Source: Planctomycetaceae bacterium (GTDB lineage: Bacteria > Planctomycetota > Planctomycetia > Pirellulales > Thermoguttaceae). Taken from it: 8,156 nucleotides of DNA. The notes below the pieces were generated by a model, which saw only the letters and a program-made list of their open reading frames with translations, was not told the DNA's origin and made no database searches. Made by a program: the position numbers and the translations under genes. Shown one piece after another: positions 1-5,675 of the stretch. How positions within the stretch are numbered: the stretch's first letter is position 1; every line of letters starts with the position of its first letter. Location of the stretch: contig JAITDV010000364.1 of the NCBI GenBank assembly GCA_031282385.1, positions 1 to 8,156 on the forward strand, given 5' to 3'.

Positions 1-19
1 ACATTGCCTTAAAAAAACG

Positions 20-40
20 AAAATTCCACTGAAATATTAC
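20..40 (+). other. Apparent empty target site of R2 copy 2
   Basis: AAAATTCCACTGAA (20-33) equals the left flank of R2 copy 2 (7730-7743), and CTGAAATATTAC (29-40) equals its right flank (8002-8013). They overlap by exactly the CTGAA that is duplicated around the element. The match breaks down within a few bases outside this span, so the shared target was short. It lies just downstream of the TPR lipoprotein stop. Confidence 0.6.
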
Positions 41-49
41 CAAAAAAAA

Positions 50-859
50 TTATTTTCGTCCTGACGAGAATCCTTTTGCAATCGGGATTGGTTTGAATGG
101 TTCATATTGTCTGATAACCGAAACAAGGTCATCGTACATCCGCATTGAACGTACCGCCAATATATGATCGCCGTTTTTTTGATAAACATAAGATGCAAAT
201 TGATACATTATTAATGCGTGTTCCGGCTTGTCATTTTTCAAATAAGCACAACCAAGATTGACTATCATTGCTGGAATCCACGACTCTATCTCAACATCAA
301 CACCAACATCATCAACGCCAATTTTGGTATTGGTATTATTGCCTGCTCCTGCAACCTCTGTTTGTAACGTCTCCCGAATCGGCGCCGTATTATTCGGATT
401 CCGATCAAGCATTGATTCCAATTCAAGCGAACCAACCGCAATCTCAAGATAAATTTCAGCTTCTTTTGAACGTCCGATATGAAGTAAAATTTCGCCCGCA
501 AGTGCAAGTTTCCTTACATCTGTTTGCGTCGCAATATCCAAAGGAAGCGGTTCAAGTATTGATAACGCCGCCGGAAATTTTTTTATCTTCAATAAACATT
601 CCGCTCCGCCGATTTTCGCCAAAGCAACTTCGTTGCGATCATGGCTAGCCGCGATTATATCACGATATTTGACCAACGCATCAAGATAATTCCCAGACTG
701 TTGTAATAACCGCGCTCGATCAAGTTTACGCAACGGCGACTCCGACGTAACACGTATCGGCTCCGATTTACGCAAAAAATGACGATACACATTACAGCCT
801 TGAGCAGCAAAAATTGACGATAACAGCAATAAATAAATTAAAAATCTGACCATTGGCAT
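50..859 (-). CDS. TPR-repeat lipoprotein, possible secretin pilotin/assembly factor
   Basis: Predicted outer-membrane or periplasmic lipoprotein of about 269 residues. The chosen ATG (859) gives Met-Pro-Met-Val-Arg followed by a hydrophobic stretch and an AAQGC lipobox, with the acylated Cys at residue 22. An ATG two codons later works equally well. Upstream in-frame starts (GTG at 934, ATG at 913) would place a second hydrophobic segment before the signal peptide, and none of the candidates has a clear ribosome binding site. After the Cys come TPR-like helical pairs at about residues 46-72 (with the G-N-Y..AL..Y pattern), 78-106, 116-143 and 196-227. A low-complexity Asn/Thr/Val/Asp linker (about 146-193) separates the third and fourth. 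It lies downstream of the secretin on the same strand. TPR lipoproteins of the PilF/PilW type are secretin pilotins in type IV pilus systems, so that role is plausible, but it rests on context and architecture only. Confidence 0.8.
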   Translation of the reverse strand: MPMVRFLIYLLLLSSIFAAQGCNVYRHFLRKSEPIRVTSESPLRKLDRARLLQQSGNYLDALVKYRDIIAASHDRNEVALAKIGGAECLLKIKKFPAALSILEPLPLDIATQTDVRKLALAGEILLHIGRSKEAEIYLEIAVGSLELESMLDRNPNNTAPIRETLQTEVAGAGNNTNTKIGVDDVGVDVEIESWIPAMIVNLGCAYLKNDKPEHALIMYQFASYVYQKNGDHILAVRSMRMYDDLVSVIRQYEPFKPIPIAKGFSSGRK

Positions 860-962
860 GATAATATAGTTAGCATAACAATTTGTTAAAACCAACACGG
901 CAGGCAGGAACATAACGGAACAAAGTAACCGCACTGTTTTGTTAATTTATAGGTAAAATGAC

Positions 963-1001
963 GCCCAAACTGTTTCATTTCATTACAATACAGTTTTGGG
1001 C
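963..1001 (-). terminator. Stem-loop between secretin and TPR lipoprotein gene; weak terminator candidate
   Basis: GCCCAAACTGT (963-973) pairs with ACAGTTTTGGGC (990-1001), with one bulged base and a 16-nt loop. Read on the minus strand the stem is followed by GTCATTTTACC, so only a short T-run follows. It lies about 270 bp beyond the secretin stop and 100 bp before the lipoprotein start. It could end the secretin transcript or be a leader structure of the lipoprotein mRNA. Confidence 0.25.
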
Positions 1002-1018
1002 AATTATTGGGCAATTAT
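997..1018. repeat. 11-bp tandem duplication
   Basis: TGGGCAATTAT occurs twice head to tail, the first copy overlapping the right arm of the preceding stem-loop. It is probably a slippage product, with no evident function. Confidence 0.6.
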
Positions 1019-1151
1019 GAACAACCTAACAGGAAAAAGGCTGCAAATGGAATTACCCAAATGGCAATTGGAGTTATCCAATTTGCAAAAGAATTTCTAC
1101 AATTTGCAAAACGGCATCTGAAAATTCGGTATTATTTCACTCAAATTTATA

Positions 1152-1250
1152 AACTGTTCATACTTTAAGTTTCCTTTGCCGCCGTCTGCTTACCTATCGG
1201 CAATCAGGCTTTTACGCTCTTGAGTCCCGTAATTTATTGTACGAGCAGTA
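1152..1250 (+). repeat. R1 copy A: TA-flanked MITE-like repeat
   Basis: 99-bp element between TA dinucleotides (1150-1151 and 1251-1252). Its ends begin AACTGTTC on the left and, read inward from the right, TACTGCTC. The internal hairpin arms (1184-1191 and 1202-1209) have two mismatches. The promoter-like module is TTTACG (1211-1216), 18 nt, TATTGT (1235-1240), pointing on the plus strand into the 3' end of the secretin gene, i.e. antisense to it. Four other full copies lie in this window. Confidence 0.85.
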
Positions 1251-1270
1251 TAATTTGGAGAAATGACTTT

Positions 1271-3319
1271 TTATTTTTCATCTGCCGACCATGGAGTTGC
1301 TCTGATTTTTAGTGATTGGAAAGCGTCTTTTGGGATGTCATAAATTCTTTCGTTTATGGTTGTGAAGCTGCCTTCTCCAATTCTCAAAGGCGGAATGTTT
1401 CCGCGTGCGCTTGGATGTTCACTCAATCGCTTCAACATTCGATCTGTTTTAACTCCGCCCTCACCCGGAGCAAGTAACACAAACGGTCTCACTAACACTA
1501 ACAACTCATGCCGTTCCCGTGTTTTAAAAGACGTCTTAAAAATATTGCCAAGATACGGCAACTTCATCAATCCAGGTAAACCAACATCGCGTTGATTAAC
1601 CGATTCACGAATCAAACCGCCAATTGCGCTGACTTGTGCATCAGACGCAACAACTGTTGTGGTTACAGTTCTTGTTTCGATGTCTTTTGAGAAAAAACTC
1701 GTTTGTGTTGTTGATAAACTAGTCCCATTTGACCCAAAAATAATTTGCTGATCATCGCCAACTTGCGAATCCTCTTGAACAAGCCTAATAGTTATCGTTC
1801 TGTCAGCATGAATTCGCGGCGTAATCAATAACGTAGTTCCAATATTCATCCGCTCCGTAACCGGATCAACCGTACTGTTTACATACGGCGTAGTGGTACC
1901 TTGCGTTGTTGTTGTGTTGACTGTAACATCGGTCAAGATTGTGGTTTCCTTGCCAATAAAAATCCGTGACGCCTCGCCGTCCGCAACACAAAGATTCGGT
2001 GTTGCAAGACTGATAATTCTGCCGCTGTCTTGCATTGCCTGAATTCTTGCCAACACATCATTTGACACTACTTGTAACACCATCGCCTTCGGATCAAGCC
2101 CGCCGCCCATTGGCAGCAAATCCGCCGCCGGCGCTGCAATTGCCGACGATGACGAACCGGCACTGTCTGACAAAACTCCTATTGACCTGCCGCCCGAAAC
2201 TTTGCCCGCCTTGAACAACCAATCCAACCCGAATGATTCGTCATCCGTCAAACGAAGATCAAGAATCTTGACTTCAAGCAAAACTTGCGGTTTAGGCTTG
2301 TCAAGCTGCGCAACAACCTTGACAATTTCCTCCACCGCATCAGGATCAGATGATCTAATCATCAAATCATTCGTCCCGCGAAAAGCAGAAAGATAAATTA
2401 TCCCAGGTTCGCCAACCTTAATTTCATATTCACTGCCCGCAAGCTGCGCAATTAATTTTTCATCATCCGTGTTCGTCTGAATATCTTCAACAACTTTATT
2501 CGGACTCAACAAATCAATATTACGTTGTTGTTGGCTGCCTCGCGACGAAGAACTAGATCGTCCACCGCCGCCCCTGGAATAAGACCGCGAACCTGAACGG
2601 CTGCCGCCTTGTCCGGTTTGCATGTTGTTGATACGGTCTGTCATGCTTTCCATACGATCAAACGCACGCTCAATATCATCAATCGGATCATTGTAATACT
2701 CATTCGGCGGATTCCAGACAACACGATTCTTGAATAAACGTTGAATTGAATCGCCAACAGCACGCGCATCTGGATAAAGTAACGTAATAACTTTGACCGT
2801 ATCATGACTATTTGCCATCAATCCTTTACGATACTCGTCAATTGTCATAATACTAATAATGCCGTTGATGTCTCGGCGATACCAAAGATTATTCGCTTGG
2901 CAAATTGCACGAATCGCACTTTCCCCATCAATATCTTCAAAATACGCATTAATCATTATCGACGACGCCTGCTTGCTGACAACTATCTTCCAACCCGCAC
3001 CTTGACTCATCAACCGCGCAAATTCCAATAGCATCATGTCCTTTATATTCAACGTTTTGATCTTACCGACTGACGCGTTTCGATCAGTTTGATCGGTTGC
3101 AGATTTTTGTACATTGGCGGTTTTTTGTACATTTACATTATTTCTGTCAACAGAGGCAGGATTCGAAGGCGCCAACGTCGGCATCAAAACAGTAGAAGTC
3201 CGCAATGGTAAAACCGGTACAGGAATATTCCTAATTGCCTGATCTTGCGCAAAAATTGCAGATGTACACAATAACAAAAAAAATAGAATCAATATCAAAT
3301 TGGCAAAATAATTTTTCAT
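1271..3319 (-). CDS. Secretin (GspD/PilQ-family outer-membrane channel)
   Basis: Predicted outer-membrane secretin of about 682 residues, forming the multimeric export channel of a type II secretion or type IV pilus-like machine. The ATG at 3319 is chosen because it directly precedes a Sec signal peptide (Met-Lys-Asn..., hydrophobic core, cleavage near AIFA-Q at residue 24). Extending upstream to a TTG at 3382 would translate part of repeat R1-B. Visible regions: an Asn/Gln-rich spacer with a duplicated NVQK-T/S-A unit (about 64-75); an STN/N0-like domain (about 90-159); an N1-like segment beginning VKVITLLYPDA (about 174-201); a Gly/Ser/Arg-rich loop (about 231-264); a second N-domain (about 297-342); and the secretin beta domain (about 411-615) with the family signature GLPGLMKLPYLGNIF (about 580-594) and LLVLVRPFVL. 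No good Shine-Dalgarno sequence was seen. The partner gene lies upstream and a TPR lipoprotein downstream, all on the same strand. Family assignment is strong; T2SS versus T4P is not resolved. Confidence 0.95.
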   Translation of the reverse strand: MKNYFANLILILFFLLLCTSAIFAQDQAIRNIPVPVLPLRTSTVLMPTLAPSNPASVDRNNVNVQKTANVQKSATDQTDRNASVGKIKTLNIKDMMLLEFARLMSQGAGWKIVVSKQASSIMINAYFEDIDGESAIRAICQANNLWYRRDINGIISIMTIDEYRKGLMANSHDTVKVITLLYPDARAVGDSIQRLFKNRVVWNPPNEYYNDPIDDIERAFDRMESMTDRINNMQTGQGGSRSGSRSYSRGGGGRSSSSSRGSQQQRNIDLLSPNKVVEDIQTNTDDEKLIAQLAGSEYEIKVGEPGIIYLSAFRGTNDLMIRSSDPDAVEEIVKVVAQLDKPKPQVLLEVKILDLRLTDDESFGLDWLFKAGKVSGGRSIGVLSDSAGSSSSAIAAPAADLLPMGGGLDPKAMVLQVVSNDVLARIQAMQDSGRIISLATPNLCVADGEASRIFIGKETTILTDVTVNTTTTQGTTTPYVNSTVDPVTERMNIGTTLLITPRIHADRTITIRLVQEDSQVGDDQQIIFGSNGTSLSTTQTSFFSKDIETRTVTTTVVASDAQVSAIGGLIRESVNQRDVGLPGLMKLPYLGNIFKTSFKTRERHELLVLVRPFVLLAPGEGGVKTDRMLKRLSEHPSARGNIPPLRIGEGSFTTINERIYDIPKDAFQSLKIRATPWSADEK
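3114..3143 (-). repeat. Short in-frame duplication near secretin N-terminus
   Basis: TTTTTGTACATT occurs at 3114-3125 and again at 3132-3143, an 18-bp spacing. It encodes the repeated NVQK-T/S-A unit in the low-complexity spacer after the signal peptide and looks like a slippage duplication. Confidence 0.6.
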
Positions 3320-3351
3320 TTCAGTTAATTTTTTGTTGCAAAAACTGTGTA

Positions 3352-3450
3352 TACTGTTCGTACTATAAATTGCATGATTCAAGAGCGTAAAAGCCTGCTT
3401 TCCGATAGGTAAGCAGGCGAAGGTAAACGAAATTTAAAGTGTGAACAGTT
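3352..3450 (-). repeat. R1 copy B: MITE-like repeat upstream of secretin
   Basis: 99-bp element between TA dinucleotides (3350-3351 and 3451-3452). Its ends are TACTGTTCG and, read inward from the other side, AACTGTTCAC, matching over most of the terminal 15 bp. It contains a perfect 8-bp hairpin, GCCTGCTT (3393-3400) and AAGCAGGC (3411-3418), with a 10-nt loop. Its promoter-like end points at the secretin gene 33 bp away. Confidence 0.88.
3362..3391 (-). promoter_or_regulatory. Candidate secretin promoter supplied by R1 copy B
   Basis: On the minus strand, TTTACG (3391-3386) is followed after 18 nt by TATAGT (3367-3362). This gives a predicted start near 3355 and a leader of about 36 nt before the ATG at 3319. 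The boxes differ from the sigma-70 consensus by two and one positions. The same boxes at the same spacing occur in every R1 copy, which reflects shared ancestry and is not independent support. No better promoter was recognised in this spacer. Confidence 0.45.
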
Positions 3451-3473
3451 TAAAGTGTTCACATTTAAATTTC
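3429..3473. repeat. Inverted repeat at R1-B outer edge
   Basis: The arm at 3429-3446 (GAAATTTAAAGTGTGAAC) pairs with 3457-3473 apart from one unpaired base and encloses a 10-nt loop. One arm is the end of R1-B and the other lies outside it, so the outer arm looks like a remnant of a second R1 end in tail-to-tail orientation. It lies 65-109 bp after the stop of the PilP-like gene and could fold in its transcript, but there is no T-run. Confidence 0.5.
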
Positions 3474-3537
3474 AGTTTTCTTTGATAATCTTATTAAATT
3501 TATAAAGGTAACTTTGGGAACACAACAAACATGAACA

Positions 3538-4353
3538 TTATCTCAAAATATGCTTGTCAGCAATATTACTGCGTGATCTTACTTCAACATGTTGCGGAGT
3601 GATTTGTTCAACAACAAGAAACAATACTTCGGCTGCTGAATTTGTCGTACCGCGATTTGTGGAACTCGCGCGGTTTGATACCAAGTTACCAAGTGGCACT
3701 TCAATTATGTCGCCTTCGTGAACATAAAAAACATCTGAAATTTGTGTGGGATTTGTGTTACGTTGTGTGGAGTTTGTTTTGGGAATACGTATTGCGGCAA
3801 TTGAATTATGTTCGCCTAAAATCATTATGCCGATTACCTGAATTCCAGCCGGCAACGACGAAATATTTCTCGGCACAAGACCAATTGCACCTTCCGGCTC
3901 TTTGTATTGGAATGGATTATTGGTTCCGGTTTCAGGAACAGAAGACGGCACAGGTACTGGTAACGGTAACGGTAATGGTGCAGGTTCGGTTGTGGGTTGA
4001 TTTTTCGTAACGGTATCTAGTTGTGTTGAATCAGGAGAAGTATCGGTATCCAGACTCGGATTTAATTTCGGGGCTGCGGGTATATTTTGCGCAACAGCGG
4101 GAATAATGTAACGGAAATTTTGTTGAGATCGCGTAGGACGTTGGGTTGTTTTAGAAGTTGTAGAATAATTTGTCGGCAAAATATTGGGGAGTGTTCGGCA
4201 TTGTTGATACAAGGACGAATTATCTTGTGCGGATGCATTTTGATCAGCCGGTTCCGACGCAATTGTCTTGAACGCAAGCAAACTCACTCCGGCAATAAAG
4301 ACGACAATAATTATCGTACAAAAAACAGAAAAAAAACGAAGGTATCCAAACAT
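3538..4353 (-). CDS. Single-pass membrane protein with PilP/GspC-like C-terminal domain
   Basis: About 271 residues. An AGGAG motif on the minus strand lies 3 nt before a first ATG (4356) and 6 nt before a second (4353); the second spacing is better and is used here. Residues about 5-29 form one transmembrane segment with a short cytoplasmic N-terminus. Residues about 34-148 are a Pro/Thr/Ser/Asn/Gln-rich periplasmic linker containing alternating Pro-Leu/Pro-Val dipeptides (about 124-137). The C-terminal domain (about 154-265) has the beta-rich pattern of PilP/GspC homology-region proteins: QVIGIMILGEHNSIAAIRI, a Tyr-Val-His-Glu-Gly-Asp-Ile-Ile motif, then VLFLVVEQITPQHVEVRS. Such proteins link inner-membrane components to the secretin N-domains, which fits the secretin gene immediately downstream. 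Similarity is judged by pattern only, so the exact family stays open. Confidence 0.72.
   Translation of the reverse strand: MFGYLRFFSVFCTIIIVVFIAGVSLLAFKTIASEPADQNASAQDNSSLYQQCRTLPNILPTNYSTTSKTTQRPTRSQQNFRYIIPAVAQNIPAAPKLNPSLDTDTSPDSTQLDTVTKNQPTTEPAPLPLPLPVPVPSSVPETGTNNPFQYKEPEGAIGLVPRNISSLPAGIQVIGIMILGEHNSIAAIRIPKTNSTQRNTNPTQISDVFYVHEGDIIEVPLGNLVSNRASSTNRGTTNSAAEVLFLVVEQITPQHVEVRSRSNIADKHILR
3953..3988 (-). repeat. Hexanucleotide repeat encoding the Pro-rich linker
   Basis: Six successive units resembling GGTAAC (GGTACT, GGTAAC, GGTAAC, GGTAAT, GGTGCA, GGTTCG on the plus strand) encode the alternating Pro-Leu/Pro-Val run of the PilP-like protein. Gain or loss of a unit keeps the reading frame and would only change linker length. 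Confidence 0.65.
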
Positions 4354-4358
4354 CATTT

Positions 4359-4363
4359 ACTCC
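4359..4363 (-). promoter_or_regulatory. Shine-Dalgarno site that decides the PilP-like start
   Basis: AGGAG on the minus strand precedes two adjacent ATG codons, with 3-nt and 6-nt spacing. It favours the second ATG (4353) and is the clearest SD among the five genes of the window. Confidence 0.7.
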
Positions 4364-4425
4364 TAAAATTGTAATCGCAACAAAAATTTATTCCCGTAAT
4401 AAACAATTCAACTCAGAATGTTCTA

Positions 4426-4537
4426 TACTGATCGTACTATAAATTACGTGATTCAAGAACGTAAAAGCCCGCTTTCTGATAAGTAATTTCAATAGGTAAA
4501 CAGACGGCGGCAAAGGAAATTTAAAGTGTGAACAGTT
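4426..4537 (-). repeat. R1 copy C: MITE-like repeat upstream of PilP-like gene
   Basis: 112-bp copy between TA dinucleotides (4424-4425 and 4538-4539), with ends TACTGATCG and AACTGTTCAC. It is longer than its sisters because about 13 bp (including AGTAATTTCA, flanked by ATA) is inserted in the hairpin loop, and both hairpin arms have changed. The TTTACG/TATAGT boxes and their 18-nt spacing are unchanged. A further degenerate R1-like end, TTAACAGTCTA, follows at 4546-4556. Confidence 0.83.
4436..4465 (-). promoter_or_regulatory. Candidate promoter of the PilP-like gene supplied by R1 copy C
   Basis: On the minus strand, TTTACG (4465-4460), an 18-nt spacer and TATAGT (4441-4436) place a start near 4429, about 75 nt before the ATG. 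It is the same module as in R1 copy B upstream of the secretin, so both genes could be driven by equivalent, repeat-derived promoters. Confidence 0.42.
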
Positions 4538-4737
4538 TAAAAATATTAACAGTCTAAAATTTTTTGTCAGCAATTGCACAATAAAGGTCAACCCGACGTA
4601 GGAGCCCTCCCCCTCTTATAACAGGAAATTATCAAATAAAACAATATCGGAATTGTATCGCATAAAAAACAACCCGACACACGACAAAAAAACAACAAAA
4701 ATCAATATCAGGCATAACCAAAGTCACCTCTGAAACT

Positions 4738-4781
4738 AGGATCGACACTCCATAGGATCGACACTCCAATAATAATAATAA
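4738..4781. repeat. 16-bp tandem repeat followed by AAT microsatellite
   Basis: AGGATCGACACTCCAT (4738-4753) is followed directly by the same unit with one change at the last base (4754-4769), then by TAATAATAATAA (4770-4781). No function is evident. Confidence 0.75.
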
Positions 4782-4854
4782 AGTTCAATAATTACAGACG
4801 GAATAATCAAAAAAGTCAACCTAAATTAAATGTAACTATCTAGTCGTGTGATTT

Positions 4855-4866
4855 TAAACTGCTCAC
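4855..4866 (+). repeat. R1 terminal remnant
   Basis: TAAACTGCTCAC matches the R1 outer end TAAACTGTTCAC at 11 of 12 positions. It is followed by an imperfect inverted repeat (GCTCACT ... AGTGAAC, 4861-4880) that abuts R2 copy 1. Probably a decayed end left by an older insertion. Confidence 0.4.
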
Positions 4867-5023
4867 TCTATAAAGTGAACCTTCTAAAAACTCATTTTGT
4901 CCACGAATTTACACGAATTTTCAGGAACTGGATAAATTGTGTAAATTCGTGGATAGAATAAATTTATTGTCTAAACTTGTCGATCCTAAAAATTTTGATA
5001 CTTCTGCCAAAAATAAAATTTTA

Positions 5024-5120
5024 TACTGCACACTTTAAGTTTCGTTTACCTTCGCCTGCTTACCTATCGGAAAGCAGGCTTTTACGATCTTGAACCACGT
5101 AATTTATAATACGCGCAGTA
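5024..5120 (+). repeat. R1 copy D: MITE-like repeat inserted in R2 copy 1
   Basis: 97-bp copy between TA dinucleotides (5022-5023 and 5121-5122), with symmetric ends TACTGC and GCAGTA. It has a perfect hairpin, GCCTGCTT (5054-5061) and AAGCAGGC (5072-5079), followed by TTTTACG. The promoter-like module has a consensus -10: TTTACG (5081-5086), 18 nt, TATAAT (5105-5110), pointing toward R3 and the response regulator 550 bp away. Confidence 0.88.
5081..5110 (+). promoter_or_regulatory. Promoter-like module in R1 copy D
   Basis: TTTACG-N18-TATAAT is the best match to a sigma-70 promoter among the five R1 copies. If active, it would transcribe across the R3 palindrome toward the response regulator gene. 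Confidence 0.4.
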
Positions 5121-5241
5121 TAGAAGTTACCTATTGCTGTGTTCCCGCTTGCTTCATTCCTAACTCCTAATATCTAAAAACTAATCCCTAAACAATCGGA
5201 TTGCAAGAATCCCGTAATTGTATAGTTATGAAATTGCATAG

Positions 5242-5436
5242 TAGACCTTTTCGCTAACCTGTAGGAGACCACCCCTGACCCCTCCGAAGGAGGTGAATAA
5301 GAAGACGCCTCCGAGGGAGGCGAATTATTCCCCACCTTCGGAGGGGTTAGGGGTGGTCTCGGAGGAGTTAAAGGCGGTTTTTCGTTGTAGGTTTTTTGTT
5401 GCGTTGATGTATTTTTAGGTTTAGAGAAAAGGTCTA
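5242..5436. repeat. R3: TA-bounded element with GC-rich palindromic core
   Basis: The outer inverted ends are TAGACCTTTTCGCTAACCT (5242-5260) and AGGTTTAGAGAAAAGGTCTA (5417-5436). A near-identical 13/14-bp sequence (TAGTTATGAAATTG at 5223-5236; TAGTTATGAATTG at 5435-5447) lies at both outer edges and may be a target duplication. The same end, TAGACCTTTT, reappears at 8147-8156, where the window stops, suggesting another copy beyond it. Confidence 0.6.
5265..5360. repeat. 96-nt GC-rich palindrome (core of R3)
   Basis: Two 36-nt arms (5265-5300 and 5325-5360), complementary except for a few mismatches, enclose a smaller hairpin CGCCTCC-GAG-GGAGGCG (5306-5322). The left arm also contains its own hairpin CCTCC-GAA-GGAGG (5281-5293), and the right arm a similar CC-TTCGG-type fold. 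The segment could therefore switch between one long hairpin and a three-leaf structure. It is a GC-rich island in a very AT-rich spacer. No T-run follows directly, so a simple intrinsic terminator is not supported. Confidence 0.8.
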
Positions 5437-5553
5437 GTTATGAATTGTGCTGTTTAAAAGTTGGTTGGTGGGTATATGTTCATTGTGATATTTTATGGTA
5501 TGATGGTCGGCTTAATTTTGTGTCCGGTCTTTTTGATTGTGTAAATTAGTTGC

Positions 5554-5578
5554 TTTTAAGGTGCGAACAGTTTAAAAA
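5554..5578 (-). repeat. Solo R1 end fragment
   Basis: Matches the outer 25 nt of R1 copy C and its flank (GTGTGAACAGTTTAAAAA-type end) at 22 positions. No hairpin, promoter boxes or second end are present, so it is a truncated remnant in the 5' region of the response regulator. Confidence 0.55.
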
Positions 5579-5627
5579 CCGAAAATTGCAAGTGAAAATT
5601 GTATATTGCCGTATTCTGAATGTTTAG

Positions 5628-5656
5628 TTGTAACGTATTCCAGATAAATTTTTAAT
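5628..5656 (+). promoter_or_regulatory. Candidate promoter of the HD-GYP response regulator
   Basis: TTGTAA (5628-5633), a 17-nt spacer and TTTAAT (5651-5656) resemble a sigma-70 promoter, with two and one mismatches. The predicted start near 5663 leaves a leader of only about a dozen bases before the ATG at 5676. The spacer is AT-rich, so a chance match is possible. Confidence 0.35.
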
Positions 5657-5675
5657 AAGAAATAAACCATCAGTC

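Larger units (their letters stand above)
860..1270. other. 411-bp spacer between secretin and TPR lipoprotein genes
   Basis: No coding region is convincing here. It holds the stem-loop at 963-1001, an 11-bp tandem duplication (TGGGCAATTAT at 997-1007 and 1008-1018), a 12-bp direct repeat CAATTTGCAAAA (1079-1090 and 1100-1111), and R1 copy A (1152-1250). No strong promoter for the lipoprotein gene was recognised. Confidence 0.7.
4875..5131 (+). repeat. R2 copy 1, interrupted by R1 copy D
   Basis: AT-rich element whose body (4885-5023) aligns over an equal 139-bp span with 7855-7993, at roughly three-quarters identity by eye. It carries a perfect 15-bp inverted repeat, TCCACGAATTTACAC (4900-4914) and its complement at 4939-4953, around a 24-nt loop. 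The left end reads CTTCTAAAAA; the right end TAGAAGTTACC is displaced by R1 copy D, inserted at a TA. No target duplication is evident at the outer edges. Confidence 0.72.
4357..5675. other. 1.3-kb divergent spacer packed with repeats
   Basis: This separates the minus-strand secretin block from the plus-strand regulator/dapB block. It contains R1 copy C, a C/A-rich stretch (about 4600-4735) with no recognised feature, the 16-bp tandem repeat at 4738-4769, an R1-end remnant (4855-4866), R2 copy 1 split by R1 copy D (4875-5131), R3 (5242-5436), an R1-end fragment (5554-5578) and a candidate promoter for the response regulator. No open frame here looks like a gene; a 22-codon hydrophobic frame at 5476-5544 is discussed separately. 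Confidence 0.75.

Noticed and set aside
258..648. Plus-strand open frames opposite the TPR lipoprotein gene
   Set aside because: They lie wholly antisense to a gene with clear TPR and lipobox features, and their low-complexity His/Gln/Ser translations mirror the repetitive Val/Asp linker codons.
3320..3382. Upstream TTG extension of the secretin gene
   Set aside because: The extra 21 residues are translated from repeat R1-B, including its promoter boxes, and would bury the signal peptide.
4388..4591. 67-codon minus-strand frame upstream of the PilP-like gene
   Set aside because: It is largely R1 copy C translated; its peptide resembles the false secretin extension because both come from the same repeat.
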